Shown: positions 1 through 9,003 of the stretch, piece by piece | Layout: every line of letters starts with the position of its first letter | Numbering within the stretch: position 1 is the stretch's first letter | Assembly (NCBI RefSeq): GCF_900101885.1 | Contig: NZ_FNAN01000031.1 | Span: 1-64,000, forward strand | Source: Dyadobacter soli | GTDB taxonomy: Bacteria > Bacteroidota > Bacteroidia > Cytophagales > Spirosomataceae | Length of the DNA stretch: 64,000 nt | Reading direction: 5' to 3' | Position numbers and translations under genes: made by a program | Notes under the pieces: generated by a model | The model's database searches: none | Seen by the model: only the letters and a program-made list of their open reading frames with translations | What the model was told of the DNA's origin: nothing

Positions 1-270
1 ATTTTCACGACTACAAAAGAAAAAATATACGGACTGACCAGGCTGGCTAAGTGGCACGAAAAGGTCAGGCAATCCGGCTTCAAATCATTCAATACCGTTG
101 CCCGCTCGATTGAGAATCACTACAAGACCATTGTTAACTATTTTGATAACAGAAGCACCAATGCATCCGCTGAATCTTTCAATGCGAAGATCAAAGCGTT
201 CAGGGCGCAGTTCAGAGGAGTCAGGAATGTAGAATTCTTCCTTTACCGCCTTACCCAGTTATATGCTTAA
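1..270 (+). CDS. ISL3 (ISAon1-like) family transposase, C-terminal 89 residues, 5' truncated by window edge
   Basis: The frame is open from base 1 to a TAA at 268-270. The peptide contains TRLAKWHEKV, a segment rich in aromatic and basic residues, and NRSTNASAESFNAKIKAFRA, which I recognise as the end of the DDE catalytic domain of Bacteroidota ISL3/ISAon1 transposases; the E of SAESFNAKIK would be the third catalytic acid. It ends FFLYRLTQLYA, as expected for a complete C-terminus. The stop overlaps the stop of the convergent toxin gene by four bases. Whether the element is still active cannot be judged because the N-terminus lies outside the window. Confidence 0.75.
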   Translation: MFTTTKEKIYGLTRLAKWHEKVRQSGFKSFNTVARSIENHYKTIVNYFDNRSTNASAESFNAKIKAFRAQFRGVRNVEFFLYRLTQLYA

Positions 271-301
271 TCCAAGGTGCTCCACAACATTTGGTCTTGA
301 T
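1..301 (+). mobile_element. Right end of an ISL3/ISAon1-type insertion sequence (left part outside window)
   Basis: The first 301 bases hold the end of a transposase gene and about 30 bases of non-coding sequence. The reading frame of the adjacent toxin gene stops matching its family at about base 302, which I take as the right IS junction. The left end lies outside the window, so the inverted repeats and target duplication cannot be confirmed. Confidence 0.65.
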
Positions 302-539
302 CCGTTATCTCCCTTTCATTGACGGCGTACACAAGGCGATGTTCCTGGTTGATCCTCCTCGACCAGAAGCCGGCCATATCGTACTTCAACTGCTCGGGCT
401 GCCCGGTACCGGTGTACGGATGTTCAGTGAGCTCGTCAAGCAGTTTACGGAGTTTTATAAGCACAGGCTTGTTCCCTGACTTTTTCAGCTTTTCAATGCC
501 TTCCAACGCCTTTTCAGTGAAAGCAAGCTGATAGCTCAT
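267..539 (-). pseudogene. YoeB/Txe-family mRNA interferase toxin with its catalytic C-terminus replaced by IS sequence
   Basis: Residues 1-79 match the YoeB family well: an N-terminal strand and helix, HPYTGTGQPEQLKYDMAGFW and then SRRINQEHRLVYAV, which carries the conserved arginines. YoeB enzymes normally end a few residues later in a His-Tyr pair needed for ribosome-dependent mRNA cleavage. Here the frame leaves the family after EREIT (residue 79) and runs 11 residues into the IS end, finishing WSTLD. Loss of the terminal His-Tyr should abolish activity. The intact YoeB paralogue at 29398 ends in the expected GHYEQ. The start codon overlaps the antitoxin stop (ATGA), so the pair was one operon. 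Confidence 0.8.
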
Positions 540-787
540 AATCCCAGCAGTTGATCTAAATCCGCCTTGTTTACTTTTGTGGTTTTCCCGGCAAGGTACT
601 GGTCTATTCCTTCCCTGATCTCGGCTACTACCTCAGGGTTCATGAAGTAACGGTCCTTATCACTTACCGGTGTCAGGGCGTAGGCTTTCCCTTTACCTCT
701 TTGTATAATGACCTGCTGATTATTATCGGCAAGGTCCATATATTTTTTTTGATTGTCGCGGAATTCGCGGGAGCTGATCACGAGCAT
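536..787 (-). CDS. YefM/Phd-family antitoxin
   Basis: An 83-residue protein starting MLVISSREFRDNQKKYMDLA, the typical Phd/YefM N-terminal DNA-binding fold, followed by a strand (QQVIIQRGKGKAYALTPV) and a polar C-terminal half ending KADLDQLLGL that would wrap the toxin. It is the first gene of a two-gene toxin-antitoxin operon and overlaps the toxin by four bases. Family members neutralise YoeB and repress their own promoter through an upstream palindrome. With the toxin C-terminus destroyed by the IS, this antitoxin may now be a solitary autorepressor. Confidence 0.85.
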   Translation of the reverse strand: MLVISSREFRDNQKKYMDLADNNQQVIIQRGKGKAYALTPVSDKDRYFMNPEVVAEIREGIDQYLAGKTTKVNKADLDQLLGL

Positions 788-853
788 CGCTTTTCATTTT
801 TTGTGTACCAATTTGATACACAATTTACACACAATTAAGTTCATTTCCCACGG

Positions 854-2293
854 CTAACACACCCTCACCGTCTCAATCCCCAGCAATTTCCCCAGCTTAT
901 CGATTTTGGAGCTGATATGCCCGATCCCTACCGCGCAATGGTGCGCCGGGCCGTGGCTGTTCCATTGCTCTGTAAAGCGTTTTGCACCGATCGGGAACCG
1001 GTACCGGCTGTTGGTATTCCCTATTTCCAGGATCGGCCCCGGCACAGATTCTCCTTCTGCTACCAGCAAAATCACCTTTCCTTCCACCGTTTCCACCACC
1101 GAAAGCAATGTTACCGGCCCGTGCGCTACGCTCATTTCCACCGAAAGGCCATTCCCGACCTTCCCATGGTAGACATACAGCGGCTTCACCTTCGTTTTTC
1201 CCTGCGCTATGGCGATATGGCCCGGCCCGTCGTGGCCCATCAGCACCACATCGTCTTTGAAATCCATCGCATAATACTCTGTAAATGAACCGCCAGCACC
1301 GAATGCATCCATGATTTTCATCGCCTGCGCGTTCTTCACCTCGTACTCGCCCGCTACCGGGATACCCCGCGCCGTGAGCAGCGAGTTACCGAGGATCACC
1401 GAGCTCATGGTATCTTCGTTTTGCGCGTTGCCCGTGCCTTTGTGGTAGTAGGCCATGGAGCCCAGTTGGTGTATTTCAACCAGTTTTTCCAAAGCGGCTG
1501 CCGTCCGCGCAGCCCGCTGTAATTCATATTCGGAGCAGTCGTCCTGGATATCGAATGTGGTTTGAAAAGCGCCGATCATCGCATTCACCTCCGCATCGGA
1601 AACCGATTCGCGGAGGGCTGAAAGCTCGTCCACCTCGATGATTTCAACATGCCCGCCGAATGTGGCGGATTGCAGGGTAAGGTTGGAATAAATGTCGAGC
1701 ATGCCGCCGTAGTAGTTACCCATCACGCCCAGGCGGTTGTGCGCCATCGTGTGCGCCACATTTGCCGCTTCAACCCATTCGCGGGCTTGCTGCCACACCT
1801 CGGGGTCGTCGTGCAAGGTGCCGGTGATCTGGTAAAACGGAATGCGCGAGCGGCGGAACACGTTGGCGATCTCGGGTACCGGGCACGCCGAGCAATAAGC
1901 CAGCCACTCGCCCGTCATGCGCGTGCGATCGCCCAATGCATTGAACCATTGGTAATCGATCGCAGGCTCCGGGGCCAGGTTCAGTACGATGACCGGCACT
2001 TTCGCCCGCGATACCACCGGAAGCACGGTCGACGATAATGCGTAGGTGGTCACGTACAGGAAAATCAGGTCCACATCTTCCCTGCGGAACGTGTGCCCCG
2101 CTGCCAATGCCTTTTCCGGCGTGTCGATCAGTCCAAGGTTGACGATTTCGGCGCCATAACCGCCCAGTCGCTCGGCCACCACATCAACGTAGCCTTTCAA
2201 CCTCGCTTCAAGTCCTTCGAATTGTGCCCAATATGCCTCCAAACCAATGCCGAAGAGGCCGACTCGCAGGTTGTATTCAGATTGTCGTGCCAT
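854..2293 (-). CDS. L-arabinose/L-fucose isomerase family protein
   Basis: About 479 residues when started at MARQSEYNLRVGLFGIGLEA; in-frame ATGs further upstream give up to 488. It starts with a Rossmann-like segment (VGLFGIGLEAYW), continues with DLIFLYVTTYALSSTVLPVV and has a C-terminal half containing GNAQNEDTMSS, LMGHDGPGHIAIAQ and a final HHCAVGIGH. The fold and length are those of arabinose isomerase-type ketol isomerases, which bind Mn2+ through Glu and His residues. Bacteroidota carry several divergent paralogues acting on other sugars, so the substrate is not certain. It is a single gene, divergent from the small lipoprotein at 2483, and ends 66 bases from the toxin-antitoxin operon. 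Confidence 0.75.
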   Translation of the reverse strand: MARQSEYNLRVGLFGIGLEAYWAQFEGLEARLKGYVDVVAERLGGYGAEIVNLGLIDTPEKALAAGHTFRREDVDLIFLYVTTYALSSTVLPVVSRAKVPVIVLNLAPEPAIDYQWFNALGDRTRMTGEWLAYCSACPVPEIANVFRRSRIPFYQITGTLHDDPEVWQQAREWVEAANVAHTMAHNRLGVMGNYYGGMLDIYSNLTLQSATFGGHVEIIEVDELSALRESVSDAEVNAMIGAFQTTFDIQDDCSEYELQRAARTAAALEKLVEIHQLGSMAYYHKGTGNAQNEDTMSSVILGNSLLTARGIPVAGEYEVKNAQAMKIMDAFGAGGSFTEYYAMDFKDDVVLMGHDGPGHIAIAQGKTKVKPLYVYHGKVGNGLSVEMSVAHGPVTLLSVVETVEGKVILLVAEGESVPGPILEIGNTNSRYRFPIGAKRFTEQWNSHGPAHHCAVGIGHISSKIDKLGKLLGIETVRVC

Positions 2294-2482
2294 ATTCATT
2301 TCAAAATTGTTGCCCTTCAAAAAAGCGACAATTCGGTAGTCTTACTCATGGAATGTGTAAACCTGACACCATCAATGTAGTCTAAAAAAATAGCCGCTGG
2401 TAGCCCTGCGATCCAATTTTCGTTGCGGCAGAGCGTTTCTATGCTGAATTTCGCCCTGCATTTAATTAAAAAGCCAGCACCC

Positions 2483-3055
2483 ATGAAACGATATCTGATG
2501 GCCCTCACCCTCCTGATCGGCGCTGTTTCCTGCGAATGGATCGGCAATACGCCGAGTTTTGGGGACGATTTTATTACCTACGATATCAAAAAAGGGAACC
2601 ACGAAGTCGAGCGTAACCTGAACACCCCGTTCACTGCCTCGTCCATGCGGTTCCAGGCCGTATTCGACAGCAGCTGCGTTTACCAAACGACGGTACCCGA
2701 AAACCAGAACGATATCAACAAGCTGTACGGCTTCTCCGATTGCAGCTCGCAGCATCAGAACAACAGTGCCCGCTTCGGCTGGAACTGGCGCGAGGGCGCA
2801 TTGCGTATTTACGCATACATATATGTGAACGGCGTGCGCCAGGAGCGCGAGCTCGGGACAGCGGAACTGAACGAAATAGCCAGCTTCCGGATCGATATCC
2901 GCGAAAATACCTACGTTTTTACTTACAAAGGCATTGAAACCGCGATGCCCCGCCATTGCTCCGGCGGCGTGGGCATTGCTTATAAACTGCTTCCCTATTT
3001 CGGCGGCGACGAGGTTGCGCCGCAAGACATCCGCATTAAAATCAGGAATTTATAG
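2483..3055 (+). CDS. Small secreted lipoprotein of unknown function
   Basis: 190 residues. The N-terminus MKRYLMALTLLIGAVSC is a lipoprotein signal peptide with the lipobox cysteine at residue 17, which fixes the start at 2483 although the frame is open further upstream. The mature part is mainly beta (RIYAYIYVNGVRQERELGTA, FRIDIRENTYVFTY) with three further cysteines and no recognised domain. I cannot assign a function. It converges with treZ and the two coding regions overlap by 14 bases, so they share the 3' boundary. Confidence 0.6.
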   Translation: MKRYLMALTLLIGAVSCEWIGNTPSFGDDFITYDIKKGNHEVERNLNTPFTASSMRFQAVFDSSCVYQTTVPENQNDINKLYGFSDCSSQHQNNSARFGWNWREGALRIYAYIYVNGVRQERELGTAELNEIASFRIDIRENTYVFTYKGIETAMPRHCSGGVGIAYKLLPYFGGDEVAPQDIRIKIRNL

Positions 3056-4889
3056 TATTAATGTAAACAGTAATGGACTCCGGCGCGACGCTCAATGCAC
3101 CCGCCCCGGCCAGCGCCGGCATTTCCTGGATCCCATTCCAGGCCGGGTCCGACGACGCGATCAGCTTGTGCCATTGAAGGTGTTCAAACGGCAGCAATAC
3201 CTCTTGCGGCGATTTGGAGAAGTTCAGAAAAGCCACCAAATGCTGCCTGCCCCACACCCGTTGAACGGTTATCAACTCTTTTTCCTCAAAAACCTCGGCC
3301 GACAAGCCGTCGCGGTCGCATTCGTGCAGCACTGCCTCACTTTTCCGCAACGCAATCCATTTGCGGTAGTAATGCAGCATTGTCCGGTGCGGCTGCTGAT
3401 CGATGAGCGCCCATTGCGGTTTTGAGTTTTCAAACGTCGAAATTGCTACCGGATCGGGGGCTTCGCCTTCGAGGTGGAATGCGGCAAACTCGCTTTTCCG
3501 GCCTTTTCGAACAGCTTCGGCCAGTTCTTCTTCGGTGTGGCTTACGAAATACTGGAACGGATTCGGCTCTGCCCATTCTTCCCCCATAAAAAGCAAGGGT
3601 ATAAAAGGGCTCACGAACACGGTTCCCGCCAGCAGCTTCTGCATTTCGAAACTCACCAGCTGGCTCGTGCGCTCGCCCAGCATACGGTTGCCGATATGGT
3701 CGTGGTTTTGGGAAAAAACAATGAATTGCTGCCCCGGAATGCCATCGGCTTTCACACCAAACTTCCGCTTCCGGTGATCGGAATAAATGCCGTCGAACAC
3801 ATAAGCATCCCGTAACGACTTTGCCAGCGAAGCAACTCCTTCGAAATCAGAATAGTACCCACTTCGCTCCTGGCCCGAACTTACGCGCAATGCGTGGTGG
3901 AACTCGTCTATCCACTGCGCATGCATTCCATAACCGCCTGCTTCGATGGGTTTTACAAAACGCGTATCGTTCAGATCCATTTCAACGATCAGGTAATGCT
4001 CCTTACCAGTCCCGCGGGCTAGCATATCTACCTGCTGCCTGATTTCCTGCAAAATATGCACCGGCCCAAAATCCTTGATCGCATGCACCGCATCGAGGCG
4101 TAGGGCGTCGATATGGAAATCGCGGAACCACATCAGCGCATTTTGCACAAAGTAATGGCGCACGGCATCCGACCAGGCATCATCGAAATTGATCGCATCG
4201 CCCCAGGGCGTATGGTATTTATCGGTGAAATAATGTCCGAAATGGCTCAGCACATTCCCTTCCGGCCCGAGGTGGTTGTACACCATGTCCAGCACCACTG
4301 CAATGCCTTTTTTATGACATGCATTGACCAGCCGCTGCAACGCCTCCGGCCCGCCGTAGGAATCCTGCACGCTGTACGGAAACACGCCATCATAGCCCCA
4401 GTTCCGCCCACCGGCGAATTGCGACAACGGCATTATTTCAATTGCATTCACTCCCAATGCCACCAGGTAATCGAGCTTCGCTTCCATGGCTTCGAACGTA
4501 CCCTCAGGTGTAAACGTCCCGGTGTGAACTTCGTAAATAATGTAATCCTTCATCGCCGGGTTCTTCCAATTCCGGTCCGTCCATTGGAATTTCAGGACGT
4601 CGAATGCCTCCGACGGGGCGTGCACGCCTTCGGGCTGGTAAAGCGTTGCCGGATCGGGAAATGGTCCCTTGCGGTCGAGCAGGAAACCGTAGCGGTCGCC
4701 TGGCCATAATGCGCGGGTTTGCAATGTCCAGAAACCATAGTCCCTTTGTTCCAGGTCCAATGCATTACCTTCCTTCCCGAACTGTACCTGCACTTTCTCC
4801 GCTTTGGGCGCCCACAAGAGCACTTGCGCCTCACCATCCTCGCTGAATGTGATGCCTGGCCGCATCGCCAGTAAATCCTCGTAATTCAT
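3042..4889 (-). CDS. treZ: Malto-oligosyltrehalose trehalohydrolase (TreZ)
   Basis: 615 residues, the usual TreZ length. An N-terminal E-set domain (about 10-95, VLLWAPKAEKVQVQFG) precedes a GH13 barrel. The catalytic nucleophile is D266 in LRLDAVHAI, the acid/base is probably E303 in VEMDLND, and the third acid lies in SQNHDHIGNRMLG. TreZ releases trehalose from maltooligosyl-trehalose made by TreY. It overlaps glgX by four bases (ATGA), so the two are co-transcribed and probably translationally coupled. No treY gene lies in the window, so the TreY-TreZ route would need a partner elsewhere. Confidence 0.93.
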   Translation of the reverse strand: MNYEDLLAMRPGITFSEDGEAQVLLWAPKAEKVQVQFGKEGNALDLEQRDYGFWTLQTRALWPGDRYGFLLDRKGPFPDPATLYQPEGVHAPSEAFDVLKFQWTDRNWKNPAMKDYIIYEVHTGTFTPEGTFEAMEAKLDYLVALGVNAIEIMPLSQFAGGRNWGYDGVFPYSVQDSYGGPEALQRLVNACHKKGIAVVLDMVYNHLGPEGNVLSHFGHYFTDKYHTPWGDAINFDDAWSDAVRHYFVQNALMWFRDFHIDALRLDAVHAIKDFGPVHILQEIRQQVDMLARGTGKEHYLIVEMDLNDTRFVKPIEAGGYGMHAQWIDEFHHALRVSSGQERSGYYSDFEGVASLAKSLRDAYVFDGIYSDHRKRKFGVKADGIPGQQFIVFSQNHDHIGNRMLGERTSQLVSFEMQKLLAGTVFVSPFIPLLFMGEEWAEPNPFQYFVSHTEEELAEAVRKGRKSEFAAFHLEGEAPDPVAISTFENSKPQWALIDQQPHRTMLHYYRKWIALRKSEAVLHECDRDGLSAEVFEEKELITVQRVWGRQHLVAFLNFSKSPQEVLLPFEHLQWHKLIASSDPAWNGIQEMPALAGAGALSVAPESITVYINTINS

Positions 4890-7066
4890 ATTTTCTGTTC
4901 TTCCAAAGCATGTCTGAATACCACTACCGAACGGCTGTCCACCGAGAAACTATCACCCGGATTGAGCACCTGGCCGTCGTCGCTTACGCAGGCGTCGGCG
5001 GTGTCTATCACTTTTCGCCATTCGCTACCGTACTTTTCGGGCGGCAGCGTGTACTCGACGGGCTCGTAATGCGCATTGAAAATAATGTAAAAGCTGTCGT
5101 CGTAAATAGGCTTTCCTTTCGGGTCCATGTGCCTGATCCCTTTTCCATTCAAAAAAATACCCAGCGACTTCGCATAATCGTGGTTCCAGTTCTCATCGGG
5201 CATTTCCTCGCCGTTAGGCAAAAACCAGGCAATATCTTCCAGGCCGATGCCTTTGATCGGCATTCCGCGGAACCAGTGCTTGCGCCGAAACGTGGGATGC
5301 GCCTTACAAAACGTGATCAGTTTTTGGGTAAATGCCAGCAGCTTTTCATCTACTTTGTCCCAATTCAACCAGGAAATCTCATTATCCTGGCAATAGGCAT
5401 TGTTATTACCATCCTGCGAGCGGCCCCATTCGTCGCCGGCAACGAGCATGGGTACGCCTTGTGAAAGGAATAAGGTGGTAAGAAAATTGCGCTTCTGCTT
5501 GTCGCGCAGCGCGATCACTTCTTCATTCTCCGTCGGCCCCTCCTCGCCGCAATTCCAGGAGCGGTTATGGCTCTCACCGTCGCGGTTTTCCTCCCCGTTT
5601 TCATCATTACGCTTCTCATTATACGAAACCAGGTCGTTCAATGTGAAACCGTCGTGGGCGGTGATGAAGTTAATACTTGCGGTAGGAAAGCGGTCCTCAC
5701 CTTTGTATAAATCGGAGCTGCCGGTAAATCGCTCGGCGAACTCGGCGAGCATACTATCGGCCCCGCGCCAGTAGTCGCGCATGCAATCGCGGTAGCGGCC
5801 GTTCCATTCCGCCCAGCCGATCGGAAACTTCCCTACCTGGTACCCGTCGAAGCCAATATCCCAGGGCTCTGCGATGAGTTTCACCTGCGATATGACAGGG
5901 TCCTGGTGGATAATGTCGAAGAATGCGCTCAGTCTGTCCACCTCGTGCAGCTCGCGCGCAAGCGTAGAAGCGAGGTCGAAACGGAACCCGTCCACATGCA
6001 TTTCGGTGATCCAATAGCGAAGGCTGTCCATAATGAGCCGCAGCACGCTGGGAAGCCTGGCGTTCAACGTATTACCTGTACCGGTATAATCCATATAGTA
6101 GCGGCCGTCCATCAGCCGGTAATAGGCCATATTGTCGATCCCGCGGAACGACAGCGTCGGCCCGAGTTGGTTTCCCTCGCCGGTATGGTTGTACACGACG
6201 TCCAGGATCACTTCGATACCGGCCTTATGCAGCTCTTTCACCATATTTTTAAACTCCTTCACCTGCTCTCCATGTGTCCCGGAGCTACTGTACCGGACGT
6301 CCGGCGCAAAAAAGCCGATGGAATTATAGCCCCAGTAATTGGAAAGGCCGCGCTCGCGAAGATGCCGGTCGGAAATGAAATGGTGCACAGGCATAAGCTC
6401 TACTGCATTGATACCCAGCTTCTTCAAATACGCAATGCTCGCCGGGTGCGCCAATCCCGCATAAGTACCACGAATCGCTTCGGGCACATCGGGATGCAGG
6501 CAGCTGAACCCTTTTACATGCAATTCATAAATTACGGTATCATGGTAGGGAATCTCGGGGGCAGTTACACCTTCCCAGTCGAACAAATGGTCGACGACCA
6601 CCGATTTGGGAATGTAAGGCGCGCTGTCGAGCTCGCTGAAACTCAGGTCTTCTTCCGGGTCGCCGATATTATAGCCAAACAGCGCGTCATGCCATTGCAC
6701 GGTGCCTGAAATGGATTTCGCGTAAGGATCGATGAGCAGTTTATGGGGATTGAATCGCAGTCCGACAGTCGGTTCGTAAGGCCCGTGCACGCGATAGCCG
6801 TACAATTGCCCGGGTTTAAGACCGGGAACGTACGCATGCCACACGTGATGCGATACTTCCTTGATTTGTATTTTAATGTGTTCGGTAATAGCCTCAGGGC
6901 TGTCGAACAGGCATAATTCCACACCTGTGGCATTCTCGGAATACAGCGCAAAATTCACCCCTTTGCCGTCCCAGGTCGCCCCCAACGGATATGGTTCGCC
7001 CGGAAACACCTTTACACTGCTCTCCTGGGATTGATCTACAAGTTTTTTATTGGCAATCTTCTTCAT
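4886..7066 (-). CDS. glgX: Glycogen debranching enzyme GlgX/TreX (isoamylase-type GH13)
   Basis: About 726 residues from MKKIANKKLVDQSQESS; an in-frame ATG at 7126 would add 20 residues with no family similarity. An N-terminal CBM48-like domain (YPLGATWDGKGVNFALYSEN) is followed by a GH13 barrel with LDVVYNHTGEGN, DGFRFDLASTLA (nucleophile Asp), LIAEPWDIGFDGYQ (acid/base Glu) and FITAHDGFTLNDLVSYN. The enzyme hydrolyses alpha-1,6 branch points of glycogen and limit dextrins; its linear products feed maltooligosyl-trehalose synthesis, which explains the pairing with treZ. Promoter elements must lie in the 300 bases upstream. Confidence 0.92.
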   Translation of the reverse strand: MKKIANKKLVDQSQESSVKVFPGEPYPLGATWDGKGVNFALYSENATGVELCLFDSPEAITEHIKIQIKEVSHHVWHAYVPGLKPGQLYGYRVHGPYEPTVGLRFNPHKLLIDPYAKSISGTVQWHDALFGYNIGDPEEDLSFSELDSAPYIPKSVVVDHLFDWEGVTAPEIPYHDTVIYELHVKGFSCLHPDVPEAIRGTYAGLAHPASIAYLKKLGINAVELMPVHHFISDRHLRERGLSNYWGYNSIGFFAPDVRYSSSGTHGEQVKEFKNMVKELHKAGIEVILDVVYNHTGEGNQLGPTLSFRGIDNMAYYRLMDGRYYMDYTGTGNTLNARLPSVLRLIMDSLRYWITEMHVDGFRFDLASTLARELHEVDRLSAFFDIIHQDPVISQVKLIAEPWDIGFDGYQVGKFPIGWAEWNGRYRDCMRDYWRGADSMLAEFAERFTGSSDLYKGEDRFPTASINFITAHDGFTLNDLVSYNEKRNDENGEENRDGESHNRSWNCGEEGPTENEEVIALRDKQKRNFLTTLFLSQGVPMLVAGDEWGRSQDGNNNAYCQDNEISWLNWDKVDEKLLAFTQKLITFCKAHPTFRRKHWFRGMPIKGIGLEDIAWFLPNGEEMPDENWNHDYAKSLGIFLNGKGIRHMDPKGKPIYDDSFYIIFNAHYEPVEYTLPPEKYGSEWRKVIDTADACVSDDGQVLNPGDSFSVDSRSVVVFRHALEEQKI

Positions 7067-7373
7067 ATCAGTCGGTTTGAGTTTGCACCACCCTTTTTTC
7101 AGCCCATTCACACAGCCAAATTCCATGCGGTTTTAAGAAGTACTTTGTCGAAAAAACTGGCGTTAGAACACGTTTTGATACAAAATTATGCCAACGGCGT
7201 TCGCACACACCCGGGAAGAAATTCCCCAAACACGTGCGGGTATAATTTTTGTATGGAAAGCTTACTACACACATGGTAACACTTGTACACACACTAAAAG
7301 AATTTTGTGTTACAGCAAGCCGGCCGTATATGCGTTCCGTTTACGGATACTGTGCTGATCCAGAACCCGATAA
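7067..7373. other. Divergent intergenic region between glgX and the receiver-kinase gene
   Basis: About 300 bases with no supported gene. It must carry promoters for both directions. I see one TAnnTTTG match on the minus strand and an AT-rich stretch with short repeated ACAC words (about 7205-7300), but no clear hairpin, repeat or RNA gene. Confidence 0.5.
7181..7188 (-). promoter_or_regulatory. Possible Bacteroidota -7 element for glgX-treZ
   Basis: TAATTTTG on the minus strand fits the Bacteroidota -7 consensus TAnnTTTG and lies 60-115 bases upstream of the two possible glgX starts. No convincing -33 TTTG/TTG was found at the right distance, so this is weak. Confidence 0.3.
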
Positions 7374-8990
7374 GTGCCTATTTTACCCGAAACCATGATC
7401 CTTATTGTCGACGACAGGCCGGAAAATATTTTACCGCTTAAAAAAATCCTGGAACTCCACAATTTCAAAACCGATACCGCGGAATCGGGCGAGGAAGCAT
7501 TGAAAAAAGTGCTTAAAACGACCTACTCGGTGATCATTCTCGATGTACAAATGCCGGGTATGGACGGCTTCGAGGTGGCTGAGGCCATTGCCGGATTCGG
7601 GAAAGCACGGGACACCCCGATCATCTTCCTTTCGGCGGTTAATACGGAAAAAAAATTCATTACAAGAGGCTATACCTCAGGTGGTATCGATTACCTGACC
7701 AAGCCCGTCGATCCTGATATACTGCTACTGAAAGTCAAGACTTTTTACCGGCTTTTCGAGCAGCAGCAGGAGCTCAAAGCCATCCAGGAATCACTCAGGC
7801 AGGAGATCGACATCCGCAAGCACGCGCAGGAAGAACTTGCCGCGCGCATGGACGAACTTCGTTTCATACTGGAATCGCTGCCCCAGATCGCATTCACGAT
7901 CCGGACCGACGGGAAGATCGAATATGTGAACAAGCATTGGTTCCAATACGCCGCCGACGCGCATTCATTCCCCGAAACACATCCCGACGATCATACTTAC
8001 GACCGCTGGACCGAGCATTTCCTCAACGGACTGGAATTTTCGGGCGAAGCGCGGCTGAAACAGCTCGATTCGGACGAGTACAAATATTTTTTGCTTAAAA
8101 TAATCCCGGTACTGCAACACGGTGCCATTGTCCGCTGGGTGGGCACATTTACGGACATTCACCAGCAGAAAATGGCGAACGAATTGCTCGAACACAAAGT
8201 GGAGCTTCGTACCAAGGAGCTCGTCGATAAAAATTCGGAACTGGAAACAACCAACCACGAATTACAGCAGTTTGCCTGGGTGGTATCGCACGATTTGAAA
8301 GAGCCGCTTCGCAAGATCCAGACATTCAGCCATTTAATTAAAGATAAATACCTGACGGGCAATGACGAGGCCGTCTCCTACCTGAACCGTTCGATCAGCT
8401 CTTCGGCACGTATGTCTCGGCTGATCAGCGATTTGCTAGATTATTCCCGCCTTTCCGTAACCGCGCATTTCCAGCCCACCAACCTGAATGCGCTGGTGGA
8501 CGAGCTCCTGGCCGATTTCGACGAGACGATCCGCGAGAAAAAGGCCGCTATCCGCAAAGATCAGCTGCCCGTGGTGGAGACCATCCCGAGCCAGATCCGA
8601 CAGGTATTTCAGAACCTGATCAGCAATGCATTGAAATTTTCGAGGCCCGACGTCCCGCCGGTAATCGATATCCGTTGCGAGGTGATCGATCACAAGGACG
8701 TTTCCGGCTCGGTATCGGCCGACGGCCCTTATTGCAGGATTACCATCGCCGACAACGGCATCGGATTCGACGAGAAGTTCCTCGACCGGATTTTCGTCAT
8801 CTTCCAACGGCTCAACAACATCAACGCCTACGAAGGAACCGGCATCGGGCTGGCGATCGCCAAGAAGATCATGGACAAGCATAACGGGCTCATTTCCGCC
8901 CGAAGCACCGAAAACCAGGGTTCCGAATTCATTCTCATACTTCCGTTTGTGCAGGAAAATGCATTCACGGCCATTAAAACCGACATTTAG
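7374..8990 (+). CDS. Receiver-PAS-histidine kinase (cytosolic hybrid kinase)
   Basis: 538 residues from a GTG at 7374; the first ATG is seven codons later (7395) and either could be used. Residues 8-125 are a receiver with the acidic pair VDD and phosphoacceptor D57 in ILDVQMPGMDG, and the Lys in YLTKPV. A PAS-like domain (about 160-265, IAFTIRTDGKIEYVNKHWF) and a coiled coil precede a HisKA domain with H306 in VVSHDLKEPLRK and an HATPase with NLISNALKFS, DNGIGF and GTGIGLAI. There is no membrane segment. The N-terminal receiver suggests it is itself a relay target. It starts a run of five signalling genes and ends 13 bases before the next. Confidence 0.9.
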   Translation: MPILPETMILIVDDRPENILPLKKILELHNFKTDTAESGEEALKKVLKTTYSVIILDVQMPGMDGFEVAEAIAGFGKARDTPIIFLSAVNTEKKFITRGYTSGGIDYLTKPVDPDILLLKVKTFYRLFEQQQELKAIQESLRQEIDIRKHAQEELAARMDELRFILESLPQIAFTIRTDGKIEYVNKHWFQYAADAHSFPETHPDDHTYDRWTEHFLNGLEFSGEARLKQLDSDEYKYFLLKIIPVLQHGAIVRWVGTFTDIHQQKMANELLEHKVELRTKELVDKNSELETTNHELQQFAWVVSHDLKEPLRKIQTFSHLIKDKYLTGNDEAVSYLNRSISSSARMSRLISDLLDYSRLSVTAHFQPTNLNALVDELLADFDETIREKKAAIRKDQLPVVETIPSQIRQVFQNLISNALKFSRPDVPPVIDIRCEVIDHKDVSGSVSADGPYCRITIADNGIGFDEKFLDRIFVIFQRLNNINAYEGTGIGLAIAKKIMDKHNGLISARSTENQGSEFILILPFVQENAFTAIKTDI

Positions 8991-9003
8991 CTGAGGCATT
9001 TTT

